A DNA stretch of 64,000 bases from CAVUWL01 sp963787415 (GCA_963787415.1 CAWBCO010000003.1:372001-436000), one strand, 5' to 3'. Counted from the stretch's first letter, positions 18,657 through 27,167 are shown. Notes: generated from the sequence alone by a model not told the origin. Numbers and translations: made by a program.

Positions 18657-18898
18657 GAAGCCTGGTTGGGGGAGGAGGAAAGCGAAGCGCTGTCGCCGAT
18701 CCCGCTGCCAAGGTGCGCCCGGCGAGGGCTGCGGTGCTTCTTTGAAAGGGCGCCCGCCTTGTCGGCTTTGACCCGAGTGGCAAGCCCGAATGAATCGTGC
18801 CGACGGCGGGTCGAGTGGGCAGCGGCGGTAGCCACCGCGCCGCTTGCCAGAAGCAGTGAGAAGAAGGCAAAGAGGCTGAGAAAGCGGGTGAGGGCCAT
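17954..18898 (-). CDS. Secreted polysaccharide lyase (heparin-lyase-I-like, jelly-roll), copy 1
   Basis: A 314-residue protein. A signal peptide (residues 1-27, FLSLFAFFSLLLASGAVATAAA) and a basic/Ser-Pro linker (28-85) are followed by a beta jelly-roll domain (about 86-300). That domain has the motifs WLQTKFMLP, FRFQRNSTYNWDIPW, GAWVTVTLHEKF and VEMWIDGHQINF, the pattern of the heparin-lyase-I / PL-type concanavalin-like family. It probably cleaves or trims an acidic exopolysaccharide outside the cell, as such lyases often sit inside the locus of the polymer they edit. From base 17933 to 18656 the DNA is identical to 27712-28435. Only the signal peptide and linker differ between the two copies. 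Confidence 0.82.
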   Translation of the reverse strand: MALTRFLSLFAFFSLLLASGAVATAAAHSTRRRHDSFGLATRVKADKAGALSKKHRSPRRAHLGSGIGDSASLSSSPNQASPNPSSELLFNGSKISDFALLQEAPGAITEVPDPLGSGETVFQMTVNNKDVAPITPTDNPRAQALSPSMIKPNEEFWLQTKFMLPQDMPSIPGWMSLVAIYGAPFDGSGPWGVAITENEFRFQRNSTYNWDIPWRAPLIKGAWVTVTLHEKFGSDGFVEMWIDGHQINFFPKGNYNPNHEAETEHLSMQTMDASNDEGLNAAKIMQYREANMFETGTVYFGALKLGTSRASVES

Positions 18899-19165
18899 AC
18901 CCAGGGTTCGACCCGAGCTCGCCCCTGGTCAAATGGTCTAGCTCTGACTCAAACAATCGTCCAGGCAGAGGCGAGGGAAAGCTTGCATGCCAGGCGCAGA
19001 GGCGGCGGCCGCGCTGCATAGACTCGGCCCGGTGCAGGTTCGAAAGCGAGGCCGCCTCGATCGGCGGATCAGATCGGTAGCGATGGATTGTGGAGACGAG
19101 CTGGCGTCAGGGCCCCTCCGCCTCGATGCCGCGGGCTCGCGGTGGCTCCCAGGTGCCAGCGGGGC
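18899..19165. other. Intergenic, divergent
   Basis: A 267-base gap between the divergent lyase and GT2 genes. Open frames cross it, but they are extensions of the neighbouring frames without family similarity. No promoter elements could be assigned. Confidence 0.4.
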
Positions 19166-20113
19166 ATGCTGATCGATGATCGGCTTGGTGTGGTGGTGCT
19201 CGCCTACGGGGCGGGTGGTGAGTATCAGCCGCTGCTCGCCTCGCTCCTTGCCGAGGGCATCGCACCGTCCTCGGTGCTCGTTGTGCACAATCCGGCGGCG
19301 CCTGGTGAAGCGGCGCCCGTCGCGGCCAGCGGCTGCCTGGTGATCCAGGCTGAGCGAAACCTCGGTTACGCGGGTGGGATGAACCTGGGCATCGCCAAAA
19401 TGCGAGAGCGCGATGGCAAGGACCTGTTGCTGCTTTTGAGCCACGATGCGCGTCTTCGCGGCGGCGCCCTGGGGACTTTGCTGGAGGCGGCTCAAAGCTC
19501 AGAGCAGTTGGGCATCTTCGGCCCGGCACTGCTCCTCACCGGGACCGATCTCCCCTTCTCCTACGGGGGGGTGACCGCTGCCGGTGGTGCCAATGCCCAC
19601 CTCAAAGAGCTACCGCTGGCGCCCGCGGACGGGATCTTGCGCTGTGATTGGATCGACGGGGGAACGATTTTGGTGCGCAGCGAGGTGCTCGCGCGTGTCG
19701 GCGCCTTTGACGAGCGCTTCTGGGGCTACTGCGAGGATGCCGATCTGTGCCTGAGGGCCCGGCGGGCCGGCTACCGGGTCGGGGTCGTGCTCGCCGCCAA
19801 GGCCGACCAGGATCCGGGCACCAGCAAGCGGCTCGGCGCCTGGGCCTACCTGATGAGCCGAAACGGGATTGAGTACGGACGCCGGGCGGCAGGACCGCGC
19901 GGGCTCCTCTCCAGCACCGCTCGCTCGATCTCGATGATCTTGATCAGCCTGGCGCGCTTTGGCCTGAGGACGCTTCGCCTGCGCCCCGGTGATCCCGGCG
20001 AGCCGCTGGCGCTCGCCGCCGGCGCCTGGCGCGGGACCGTTGATTACTTTCGGGGGCGATGGGGTCCGCCGCCGGGGGGCCTGCGCGGAATGGGCGACGT
20101 ACACAATGCCTGA
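19166..20113 (+). CDS. Family 2 glycosyltransferase (rhamnosyltransferase-like)
   Basis: A 315-residue GT-A enzyme. Motifs are VVVLAYGAGGEY (about 9-20), the nucleotide-binding ERNLGYAGGMNLGI (about 66-80), LLLLSHDAR as the DxD region (about 91-99), and later GAFDERFWGYCEDADLCLRARRAGYRV (about 182-208), whose WGYCEDxDL block is characteristic of rhamnosyl-type GT2 proteins. ATG 19166 is chosen because family similarity starts there; an in-frame extension runs 26 codons upstream. It overlaps the next ATG by 8 bases (ATGCCTGA), so translation is coupled. Confidence 0.9.
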   Translation: MLIDDRLGVVVLAYGAGGEYQPLLASLLAEGIAPSSVLVVHNPAAPGEAAPVAASGCLVIQAERNLGYAGGMNLGIAKMRERDGKDLLLLLSHDARLRGGALGTLLEAAQSSEQLGIFGPALLLTGTDLPFSYGGVTAAGGANAHLKELPLAPADGILRCDWIDGGTILVRSEVLARVGAFDERFWGYCEDADLCLRARRAGYRVGVVLAAKADQDPGTSKRLGAWAYLMSRNGIEYGRRAAGPRGLLSSTARSISMILISLARFGLRTLRLRPGDPGEPLALAAGAWRGTVDYFRGRWGPPPGGLRGMGDVHNA

Positions 20114-21176
20114 GCGCCCCCGCGTCTTGCAGATGGGTCCCGACCCCGAGATCGGTGGTGGGATGGCCACCTCCATCCGCGGCTTACTGTTCTCGCCCCT
20201 GGCCGAGCGCTATGAGCTTCAGTTCGTGCCGACCTACCGCGGCCCCGAGCGCTTGGGCGGGCTTGCAATCTTTGCTTGCGCGCTGGGCCGATTGCTGATC
20301 TGGAGCCTGCGCGGCCGCGGCCGGATCGTCCACATCCACGCCACCGTTCGTGGCAGCAGCTACCGCAAGTCGGCCTGCGTCTTGGTGGCCAAGGCGCTGC
20401 GCCGTCGCGTCGTCTTGCACGTGCACTCCGGCGCCGGTGACATCAGGACCTTTGCCGGGGGTCGCGGTCGCCTCAGTCTGGCCTTTTTTCGTGCCGCCTT
20501 CGCAGCCGCCGATGCGGTGCTGGCGGTCTCTGAGGCCAGCGCCGAGGCGCTAAAGCAGGCCTACGGCGTCAGAGAAATCGAGGTGGTGCCAAACGCAGCG
20601 CCATACGTGCCCCCGTTTCGCGATTTCAGGTTGCCCTCGGCTGCTGGGGTTCAGATCGCCTACCTTGGCGGCTTCGCCAACCCGGCCAAGGGGGGAGACA
20701 CGCTGGTGGCGGCTTTGAAGATCGCCCTGCAGCGCGAACCGCGCCTGCGGGTCACTCTGGCGGGCCCGGGGAAGCTGCCCGCAAGCGCCAACGAGCTCCT
20801 CGCTGGTGCTGACACGGTCAGCTGGGCAGGGTGGCTTGACGGCGCCCAGAAGGATGAGCTGCTGCGCGCCGCGCAGGTGCTTGTCATCTCATCGCGCTCA
20901 GAGGGCCTGCCGATGGTCTTGCTTGAGGCGATGGCCCATGAGATGGCGGTCATCGCCACCAAGGTCGGAGGAATTCCCGAGGTGCTTGATTCAGAGGTGG
21001 AGGGGCTGCTGGTGCCAGCGGAGCAGCCCGAGGCGCTGGCCGCTGCCCTCTGCCGGGTCGCCGGAGATCAGGCGCTTCGCGAGCGCCTTGCCCTTGGCGC
21101 TCGCCAGCGGGTCGAGCGCCTCGATGCGCTCGGGGTCGCCAATCGCCTCGAGGCGATCTATGCCTCACTGGGCTGA
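20106..21176 (+). CDS. Family 4 glycosyltransferase (GT-B)
   Basis: A 356-residue retaining glycosyltransferase. The N-terminus shows RVLQMGPDPEIGGGMATSIRG (acceptor side). The middle has VHIHATVRGSSYRKS and HVHSGAGDIR. The C-terminal lobe has IAYLGGFANPAKGGDTLV and the donor motif SRSEGLPMVLLEAMAHEMAV (about 263-282) with both glutamates present. The ATG sits inside the end of the preceding GT2 gene (8-base overlap). The 3' end overlaps the convergent Alg13-like gene by 19 bases. Confidence 0.9.
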   Translation: MPERPRVLQMGPDPEIGGGMATSIRGLLFSPLAERYELQFVPTYRGPERLGGLAIFACALGRLLIWSLRGRGRIVHIHATVRGSSYRKSACVLVAKALRRRVVLHVHSGAGDIRTFAGGRGRLSLAFFRAAFAAADAVLAVSEASAEALKQAYGVREIEVVPNAAPYVPPFRDFRLPSAAGVQIAYLGGFANPAKGGDTLVAALKIALQREPRLRVTLAGPGKLPASANELLAGADTVSWAGWLDGAQKDELLRAAQVLVISSRSEGLPMVLLEAMAHEMAVIATKVGGIPEVLDSEVEGLLVPAEQPEALAAALCRVAGDQALRERLALGARQRVERLDALGVANRLEAIYASLG

Positions 21177-21640
21177 GCTGGCCCGCCCAGTATGGCGGCG
21201 CGCAGGCTCTTGCAAAGGGGGGGCTCGGTCGCCCCTGCGCTGGCGCGCCGGGGCGGCGCGCTTTTCACTGCGTCGGCAAGCGCCCCGGTATCCCAAACCG
21301 CGATCACGGCGCCCCGGCGCTGCAGGGCTCGGGTCAATTCCGCCTGATGGTCATCGACGTGCTCGCCGAGGTCATGGCGGCGGGGGACGACCAGCGGCAG
21401 GTGCCCCTCGCGCCGGGCGCAGAGGATGCTTCCGACGCCGGCGTGGGTGATCACCGTATCGGCCTCGTGGAAGTGCCCAAGCATCTGATCAAAGGGCATG
21501 TAGGCGGCGGCCTCAGCAACTCCGGGGGGCGCCGCGCCGGGCCCGTACTGGACCACGAGCTGATCGGCGCTCAGCTCGCCGAGGGCGTCAAGCAGCCGCC
21601 GAAACGGCTGATGGTGGGTGCCGACGGTGACGAAGATCAA
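21158..21640 (-). CDS. Alg13/PssE-like glycosyltransferase subunit (donor-binding half)
   Basis: A 160-residue protein equal to the C-terminal half of MurG-type GT-B enzymes. It begins MIFVTVGTHHQPFRRLLDAL, the hallmark of the EpsF/PssE/Alg13 family, and has VITHAGVGSIL (about 62-72) and LVVPRRHDLGEHVDDHQ (about 82-98) for UDP-sugar binding. It needs the membrane-anchored Alg14/PssD-type partner encoded immediately upstream; the two overlap by 4 bases (21637-21640). Together they would transfer a sugar (often glucuronate or GlcNAc) to a lipid-linked intermediate. Confidence 0.88.
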   Translation of the reverse strand: MIFVTVGTHHQPFRRLLDALGELSADQLVVQYGPGAAPPGVAEAAAYMPFDQMLGHFHEADTVITHAGVGSILCARREGHLPLVVPRRHDLGEHVDDHQAELTRALQRRGAVIAVWDTGALADAVKSAPPRRASAGATEPPLCKSLRAAILGGPAQPSEA

Positions 21641-22182
21641 AGGATCCCTCCCTCATACTCAGCCCGGGCGAAACGCTCAGCGACAGCGGGCCACTGCACG
21701 AAGAAGCGGCTCGCCAGCGGATAGATCAGGCGGCCGCTGAGGGAGATTGCCTCGGTTCGGGTGACGCTCTCGACGTAAATCAGCCGGATGCGCAACAACT
21801 TGCCGATTAAAAAGAAGGGGACGGCGATCCCGGCGCCGGTTGAGAGGATCACGTCGGGACGGCGGCGACGCAGTACGCGCCAGGCGAGGGCGGTGTTGCG
21901 CAGCAGATTCTTCAGGCTCCGGTTTGTCGGCGCATATCCGAGGGTCACCTGCTCATCAGCGAGCAGGTAGCCGACGTCGGCGCCCGGCAGGGTGACCCAG
22001 GCGCGCTCGATCCCGTGCCAGGCCGGCTCCAGGGCGAGCATCTGTTGCAGGTGTCCACCCGGGGAGCAGACCAAAAGCAGCGTGGTTTGGGTGGGGCTCT
22101 GGGGCTGCGCTTTAGAATCTCGCTCGTGTGTGCTCGCCTGCTGCGAAATCGCTCCCCTGGGGCCACTTTCCTCTGCTATCAC
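21637..22182 (-). CDS. Alg14/PssD-like glycosyltransferase subunit (membrane partner)
   Basis: A 181-residue partner of the Alg13-like protein. The core starts at LLLVCSPGGHLQQMLAL (about 36-52), the typical PssD/Alg14 opening. It continues with VILSTGAGIAVPFFLIGKLLRIRLIYVESVTR (about 107-138) and the membrane-associated SGRLIYPLASRFFVQWP. The GTG start at 22182 is the only standard start that gives the whole core. It makes the 5' end overlap the divergent deacetylase gene by up to 57 bases, so one of the two starts may be shorter. Confidence 0.85.
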   Translation of the reverse strand: MIAEESGPRGAISQQASTHERDSKAQPQSPTQTTLLLVCSPGGHLQQMLALEPAWHGIERAWVTLPGADVGYLLADEQVTLGYAPTNRSLKNLLRNTALAWRVLRRRRPDVILSTGAGIAVPFFLIGKLLRIRLIYVESVTRTEAISLSGRLIYPLASRFFVQWPAVAERFARAEYEGGIL

Positions 22183-22932
22183 TCAATCGCCCCCGCGGGT
22201 CCTCGCTACCTGACCATCTCTGCGCAGCTCTTTGAGCATCAGCTGGGAGAGCTTCGCCGGCGCCAATTTGGCGGTGGAGACCTCGAGTCGCTGCGCGCCC
22301 TTGCCAGGGGGGAGAGCAGCGCCCCTAGAGTCTTCCTCACCTTCGATGACGGATTCCACGACACCTTTCTGACCGCGATGCCGCTGCTGCGCGAGTACGG
22401 CTTCGGCGCTTTCGTCTTCGTCTTGCCACCGCTTCTGACTAGCGGCGCTTCCCTGCGCTGGCCCGAGGTGGCCGATGATGCTGGGCGCTACCCGGAGACG
22501 ATGCGCTCGGTCGACTGGACGATGCTTGAGGAGATGAAGGAGTCCGGGTTTGAAGTCGGCAGCCACACCCTCTCTCATCCGCACCTCTCTGAACTCTCCG
22601 GCGATGCCCTGCGCGAGGAGCTCTGGGATTCGCGCACCGCGATCAAGGAGAGGCTGGGGAGCTGTGAGACGCTTGCCTACCCGTTTGGCGATTGGAGTCC
22701 AGAGGTCGCGGTAGCCGCCCGCGATTGTGGTTATGAGTTCGCCTTCGGCCTGCCGACCAAGGTCGGCCAGCGCGACGCGAGTCCCTACTCGATCCCGCGC
22801 ATCAACGTCGATTATCGCGACCACGGCAGACGCTTCGCCGCCAAGCTCACGCGCTTGGGCAAGGAAGTATTCCTTGCTCCTGAGTTGGCGATGGTCCGTA
22901 GGCATATTCGTGCCGCCCGCAATCGCCTTTGA
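22126..22932 (+). CDS. Polysaccharide deacetylase (NodB homology, CE4)
   Basis: A 268-residue CE4-type deacetylase. Motif 1 FLTFDDGFHDTF supplies the catalytic and metal Asp (about 69-80), motif 2 SHTLSHPHL the metal-binding histidines (about 145-153), and LAYPFGDWSPE matches the conserved arm. It would remove N- or O-acetyl groups from a surface polysaccharide. No clear signal peptide is present, so either it acts in the cytoplasm on an intermediate or the N-terminus is misplaced. GTG 22126 is preferred, since residues before it have no family character; the open frame extends to 22015. It diverges from the Alg14-like gene. Confidence 0.87.
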   Translation: MCARLLRNRSPGATFLCYHSIAPAGPRYLTISAQLFEHQLGELRRRQFGGGDLESLRALARGESSAPRVFLTFDDGFHDTFLTAMPLLREYGFGAFVFVLPPLLTSGASLRWPEVADDAGRYPETMRSVDWTMLEEMKESGFEVGSHTLSHPHLSELSGDALREELWDSRTAIKERLGSCETLAYPFGDWSPEVAVAARDCGYEFAFGLPTKVGQRDASPYSIPRINVDYRDHGRRFAAKLTRLGKEVFLAPELAMVRRHIRAARNRL

Positions 22933-22944
22933 GCCGGCGAGCGC

Positions 22945-24480
22945 TCAGTAGGCGCCGCGCCCGGACAAAACGACCGGGATCGTGGCGAGCAGGATCTCAA
23001 CGTCACGCGCCAGCGACCAGCCCGAGACGTATTGGTAGTCGAACCTGACCATCTCCTGGAAGGGCAGATCCGAGCGTCCGGAGACTTGCCACAGCCCGGT
23101 GATGCCGGGCCGCAGGTCAAGTCGTCGGGCGTGCCAGCTCTGCGCCGTGTGCTTTGACTCGCTGAGGATCAGCGGACGCGGTCCAACCAGGCTCATCTCC
23201 CCGCGCAGCACGTTGATCAGCTGGGGCAGCTCATCTAGGGAGGTGCGGCGCATCAGCCGGCCAACGCGGGTGATGCGGGGGTCGCGCTTGATCTTGAACA
23301 TGACGCCGTCATTAGCGTCGTTTTCGTCCTCATAGAGCTTCTTTCGCTCCTCCGCGTCGCGATACATCGAGCGGAACTTGACCAGCATGAACCTGCTCTG
23401 GCCGCGCCCGGCCCGGACCTGGCGAAAGAAGACCGGACCCTTTGAGTCGATCCTGATCGCGATCGCGATCGCGATCAGGATCGGGCTGAGGACGACGAGG
23501 ATCGCGGCGGCGATCGCGATGTCGAGTCCGCGCTTGGCGGCTCGCGAGGCGCCGGTCAGCGGCGGGGCGCCGATCGAGAGCAGCGGCAACCCGCCGATCT
23601 GGTTGAGCGATTGGGCGCCGTCGAGAAGCTCAAATAGCCGCGGCACCACATCGACGGCAACCCGGTGATCTCGGCAAGCGCGGATGCAGCTGAGGAGCTG
23701 CTGGTGGCTGGCGCGAGAGAAGGCGATGATCACCCGGTCAACCCTGAATTCCTCGAGCACGCGATTGAGCTGTTCAAGTGATCCCAGCTTCGGCAGCCGC
23801 GGCGTGCCGTTCAGGGTGTGGACGTCATCATCGACCAGCCCGATCGTCTCCAGGCCAAACTCGGTATGGCGGTCGAGCCGATCGGCGAGGCGGTCGGCCA
23901 CGATTCCCGAGCCGACGATCACGGTACGCTGGCGCAGGGGTGCCAACCGATGTGCCCAGCCGCGTCCCAGCGCCCGGGCGACGCTGTCAAAGCTCGCCGT
24001 TGCCAGGGTCGCGACCAGCGCGAAGAGGACCGGCTTGTCGAGCCCGAGGAGCTCGGCTATTCCGAGCACAGGCCATGACAAGAGCAGCATCGCGACCAGG
24101 GTGCGGGGCGCGTCTGAGAGACCACTCGCCCAGGTCAAAAGGTCGCCGTCGCTATAGAGGCCGAAGAAGAAGGCGAGCAGGATCGATCCCGCGATCAGGG
24201 ATCCGGTCAGCGCCAGGGCGGAGGGCAAAGAGACGTCCAGCACCAGGGCGGTGAGGAGGCCGGCGAGAACCGCGGCGAGGAAGTCGGCGCCGAGCAGAAC
24301 CCGGCGCAAGACGACCGAGCGCTCTCTCGCCTGAGAGGTATCGGCGCTGCGCGAACCCCCCCGCCGCTCAGCCTCTGCCGGGGAGTCGTAGTCATAGTCA
24401 AGTGCGATGCTGTCCATAGCTGCCTGTATCTCTCTCGGCAGCAGATCCTCTGAGCTTGAGATCAGCTTTGAAGCGTCCAA
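22945..24480 (-). CDS. Polyprenyl-phosphate sugar-1-phosphate transferase (WbaP/WcaJ type)
   Basis: A 511-residue initiating glycosylphosphotransferase. It has a variable cytoplasmic start (1-55), about four membrane spans (56-165), a Rossmann-like CoA-binding-3 domain (about 180-300, RTVIVGSGIVADRLADRL), a membrane helix (about 330-350) and the catalytic domain. The latter shows VKFRSMYRDA, TSLDELPQLINVLRGEMSLVGPRP and PGITGLWQVSGRSDLPF, the invariant signature of the family. It loads hexose-1-phosphate onto undecaprenyl phosphate, the first step of repeat-unit assembly. A second initiator lacking the N-terminal half is at 43415-44104. A perfect 36-bp palindrome lies inside the membrane-helix codons. 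Confidence 0.93.
   Translation of the reverse strand: MDASKLISSSEDLLPREIQAAMDSIALDYDYDSPAEAERRGGSRSADTSQARERSVVLRRVLLGADFLAAVLAGLLTALVLDVSLPSALALTGSLIAGSILLAFFFGLYSDGDLLTWASGLSDAPRTLVAMLLLSWPVLGIAELLGLDKPVLFALVATLATASFDSVARALGRGWAHRLAPLRQRTVIVGSGIVADRLADRLDRHTEFGLETIGLVDDDVHTLNGTPRLPKLGSLEQLNRVLEEFRVDRVIIAFSRASHQQLLSCIRACRDHRVAVDVVPRLFELLDGAQSLNQIGGLPLLSIGAPPLTGASRAAKRGLDIAIAAAILVVLSPILIAIAIAIRIDSKGPVFFRQVRAGRGQSRFMLVKFRSMYRDAEERKKLYEDENDANDGVMFKIKRDPRITRVGRLMRRTSLDELPQLINVLRGEMSLVGPRPLILSESKHTAQSWHARRLDLRPGITGLWQVSGRSDLPFQEMVRFDYQYVSGWSLARDVEILLATIPVVLSGRGAY
23448..23483. repeat. Perfect 36-bp palindrome inside the sugar transferase gene
   Basis: The 36 bases from CGATCCTGATCGCG to its mirror ...AGGATCG are identical to their own reverse complement. 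The centre is an alternation of GCGATC units, so GCGATCGC octamers occur in series. On the coding strand it specifies alternating Ile-Ala in a membrane helix, so part of the symmetry may follow from the codons, but the outer arms (CGATCCTGAT/ATCAGGATCG) are symmetrical too. Confidence 0.95.
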
Positions 24481-24543
24481 TTTGTTCCAGTCGCGGAGGT
24501 TGAGCCCTCCGATGAGAGTACCGAGCCGCGAGGCAATCCACCA

Positions 24544-26574
24544 ATGCTCAACAAATTGTTGAAAAATTCCGCTTCAGAGAGCGGGCGCCCTCGCGGTGGG
24601 GACCGTGCCCAGCTGCTCCGCGGACCTGCAGTCGGCGTGGTGATCGCCGCCCTCACCATCTACCTCGGCTTCAACGCCGGCGGCTTCTTTCCCGGTTCGA
24701 CCGCGATCGCGGCGCTTGTTCTTTGCCTCCTGATGGTGCTCGGAGTGATGCTCGTCTCAAGGCCGTTTGAGAGTTTCACCCCCGCCCTGCTCATTCCGCT
24801 TGCGCTGCTCGCCGGTTTCGCGGTTTGGACGCTGGCATCGGCGGCCTGGTCTGGCGCATCGGGGCGCGCCCTACTTGAGTTCGATCGCGCCCTGCTCTAC
24901 CTGCTTGCCTTCGCCTTCTTTGGAATGCTGGTTCCGGGCAAGTGCCGCCTGGAGTGGGGACTGCGCGGCTTTGTCCTCGCCGCGACCGTGATCTGCACCG
25001 CAGGTTGGATCACCAGGGTCGCGGCCAACATCTGGCCGATCGCGATCGACGTCCAACCGCAGCGCCTCAGCTTCCCGCTCACCTACTGGAACGCGCTGGG
25101 GCTGATCGCGACGCTTGCGATCATCGGCTGCGTGCACCTCGCTTCGGGGGAGCGCCAGTCCCGCCTCACCCGGGTACTCGGCGCCGCCGCGATCCCGCTG
25201 CTTGCCTCGACCCTGCTGCTCACCTTCTCGCGCGCCTCGCTGGCGCTGGCGGTGCTCGGTGTCGTCCTCTACCTCGCGATCGCGAGGCCGCGAAGGCTTC
25301 TCAGCACCCTGGTCGCCGTCTTGCCGGCCTCGGTGATCGCCCTAATCGCCACCTACCGCGCCGAACTGGTGGGGTCGGCCCACTTCAGCTCGCCGGCGGC
25401 GATCAGCCAGGGGCATAAGCTGGCGCTGATCGTCGGTCTTTGCGTCGGCGGCGCGGCGCTGGTGCGGGCGCTGGCGCTGCGTCTCGATGATCGACTCGAT
25501 GTCTGGCGCCCGGCGCGGCTCAGCGCCCGCCGCTACATCGGCTACGCAGCGGCTCTGATCGCCGTCGTTTTGGTCGTTGCCGTGGCGCTTGGTGCCCCCG
25601 GCTGGATCGACTCCAAATATCAGGGATTCGTTCACGGCAATGTCGTCGGCCACGCCCAGGAACCACGCGCCCGCCTCACCTCCACCGGTAACAACGGGCG
25701 CATCGCGCAGTGGAACGTGGCGCTTGAAGCCTTCTCTGCCAAGCCGCTGATCGGCGAGGGGGCGGGGACCTACCAGCTGCAGTGGGCTCGCCATCGCCCC
25801 TACCTGTTCACCGTGATTGACGCCCACTCCCTCTACATCCAGGTGCTGGGAGAGTTGGGTTTGGTCGGGATCGTTTTGATCGGTGGGGCGTTGATCGCGA
25901 TCTTCGTCGGCTTGGCGCGCCGCTTGCGCGGCGAGGAGCGCCACATCTATGCGGCCGTAGTGGCGCTTGTCGCCGTCTGGGCCATCCACGCCGGGGTTGA
26001 CTGGGACTGGGAGATGCCGGCGGTGACGCTGTGGCTCTTTGCCCTTGCCGGCCTCGGCCTCTCCAAGCCGCTTGGGGAGCGCCTCGGGGACGCGGCCGCG
26101 ATCGAGCCGGGCAGGATGGTGCGAATCATCGCCGCGATTGGGGTTGGGGTCCTGGCCGTGACTCCGACCGCGGTGGCCTTCTCGCAGTCCAATCTCAACG
26201 CGGCCGTCTCCGCCTTTGATCGGGACGATTGCAGCGGTGCGATCAACTCTGCGCTCGGCTCACTGGAAGCGCTCAAGGTCCGCCCTGAGCCCTATGAAGT
26301 GATCGGCTACTGCGACGCGCGCCTGGGCCAGGATCATCTTGCGCTGCTGGCGATGGAAAATGCGGTTTCCCGCGATCCCAACAACTGGGAACCCCATTAC
26401 GGGTTGGCGATTGTGCGTGCTGCGGCGGGCCTCAATCCGCTCGCCGAGCTGCACCGAGCCAAGCAGCTCAACCCGCTTGAACCGCTGATCCTCGAAGAAA
26501 TCCAAAGCATGAGCGCCGGCAAAGGCCCCCAGCAATGGAAGAGGCGGGCCGACTCGGCCCGCCTCCCCATCTGA
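24544..26574 (+). CDS. O-antigen ligase-family protein with C-terminal TPR-like tail
   Basis: A 676-residue membrane protein with about 12 spans between residues 30 and 560. It has the O-antigen ligase/polymerase (Wzy_C) features LSFPLTYWNALGLIATL (about 175), NNGRIAQWNVALEAFSAKPLIGEGAGTY (about 380-408) and IDAHSLYIQVLGELGLVGIVL (about 421-441). After the last span a soluble tail (about 565-676) has helical repeats of TPR type (ALLAMENAVSRDPNNWEPHYGLAIVRAA). It would polymerise or ligate polysaccharide on the outer side of the membrane. It starts 63 bases from the divergent sugar-transferase gene, so the two may share a control region. Confidence 0.87.
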   Translation: MLNKLLKNSASESGRPRGGDRAQLLRGPAVGVVIAALTIYLGFNAGGFFPGSTAIAALVLCLLMVLGVMLVSRPFESFTPALLIPLALLAGFAVWTLASAAWSGASGRALLEFDRALLYLLAFAFFGMLVPGKCRLEWGLRGFVLAATVICTAGWITRVAANIWPIAIDVQPQRLSFPLTYWNALGLIATLAIIGCVHLASGERQSRLTRVLGAAAIPLLASTLLLTFSRASLALAVLGVVLYLAIARPRRLLSTLVAVLPASVIALIATYRAELVGSAHFSSPAAISQGHKLALIVGLCVGGAALVRALALRLDDRLDVWRPARLSARRYIGYAAALIAVVLVVAVALGAPGWIDSKYQGFVHGNVVGHAQEPRARLTSTGNNGRIAQWNVALEAFSAKPLIGEGAGTYQLQWARHRPYLFTVIDAHSLYIQVLGELGLVGIVLIGGALIAIFVGLARRLRGEERHIYAAVVALVAVWAIHAGVDWDWEMPAVTLWLFALAGLGLSKPLGERLGDAAAIEPGRMVRIIAAIGVGVLAVTPTAVAFSQSNLNAAVSAFDRDDCSGAINSALGSLEALKVRPEPYEVIGYCDARLGQDHLALLAMENAVSRDPNNWEPHYGLAIVRAAAGLNPLAELHRAKQLNPLEPLILEEIQSMSAGKGPQQWKRRADSARLPI

Positions 26575-26594
26575 TCAACTGATTGCTGGTCGAA

Positions 26595-27167
26595 CTAGAC
26601 CGTGTGGTCCCCGGAGCGCAGTCGCAGGCGCATCGCGACTCCAGCGCCGAGCAGGCCGACACCGACAATCAGCACCGGAATCGCGAGGAAGCCGGTGAAG
26701 GGCAGCGAGCCGCTGCCGGTGGTGGCAACCTGGCGGACTGCCTGGGTCTGGGCCGCAGCGCTTGGAGCTGAGCCCGAGTCACCAGGTCCGCTGTCATGCG
26801 ATTCGGTGGCAGCGAGCGTGTCGGCGCCATTTTTGCTGTGGTGATCGGGTACCGGATACTGAGCCGAGCTGGCGCTACCGCTGCTCGATAGTCCTGAAAC
26901 GGCGAGTGTCGCGCCGGTTCCGCTCATGAAAACACCGAGCGAGATGACCAGCAATACGGCGACTCGTGACTTCATAAAAGATCCCTTCTTCTTGGCAAAT
27001 AGCGATGGAGACCTCCGCGTCGCCGAGGCCATCGTCCGCACCTTGATCGCGTCAAGCTCCAAAGCGCTCAGCGCCGGCCTGTTGTCAAGCAGTCGCTGCT
27101 CTACCTCGTGCAGCTCGGCGGGAACGCGGTTTTCGTGATCGTGGTTGATGTTCCTTATACGAAGCAA
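26595..27167 (-). CDS. LPXTG-type (LPFTG) surface-anchored protein
   Basis: A frame of up to 190 residues. The C-terminus has a sortase signal LPFTG (about residue 157), a hydrophobic span (FLAIPVLIVGVGLLGAGVAM) and a basic tail (RLRLRSGDHTV). A second start, ATG at 26975, has AAGGGA at proper distance and would make a 126-residue precursor with signal peptide (KSRVAVLLVISLGVFMSGTG). The longer frame starts with TTG at 27167; its first 64 residues (ELHEVEQRLLDNRPALSALELDAIKVR) look like genuine coding and may be a cytoplasmic N-terminal segment. The gene diverges from an ECF sigma factor only 33 bases away, so sigma-controlled expression or an anti-sigma-like role of the N-terminus is conceivable, but unproven. 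Confidence 0.75.
   Translation of the reverse strand: MLRIRNINHDHENRVPAELHEVEQRLLDNRPALSALELDAIKVRTMASATRRSPSLFAKKKGSFMKSRVAVLLVISLGVFMSGTGATLAVSGLSSSGSASSAQYPVPDHHSKNGADTLAATESHDSGPGDSGSAPSAAAQTQAVRQVATTGSGSLPFTGFLAIPVLIVGVGLLGAGVAMRLRLRSGDHTV

Noticed and set aside
18938..19495. Minus-strand 185-codon frame between the lyase and the GT2 gene
   Set aside because: Overlaps the well-supported GT2 start on the other strand and has no family-like segments.
23448..23483. 36-bp palindrome considered as a phage attachment or recombination site
   Set aside because: No integrase or mobile element nearby, no second copy noticed, and the gene across it is intact.
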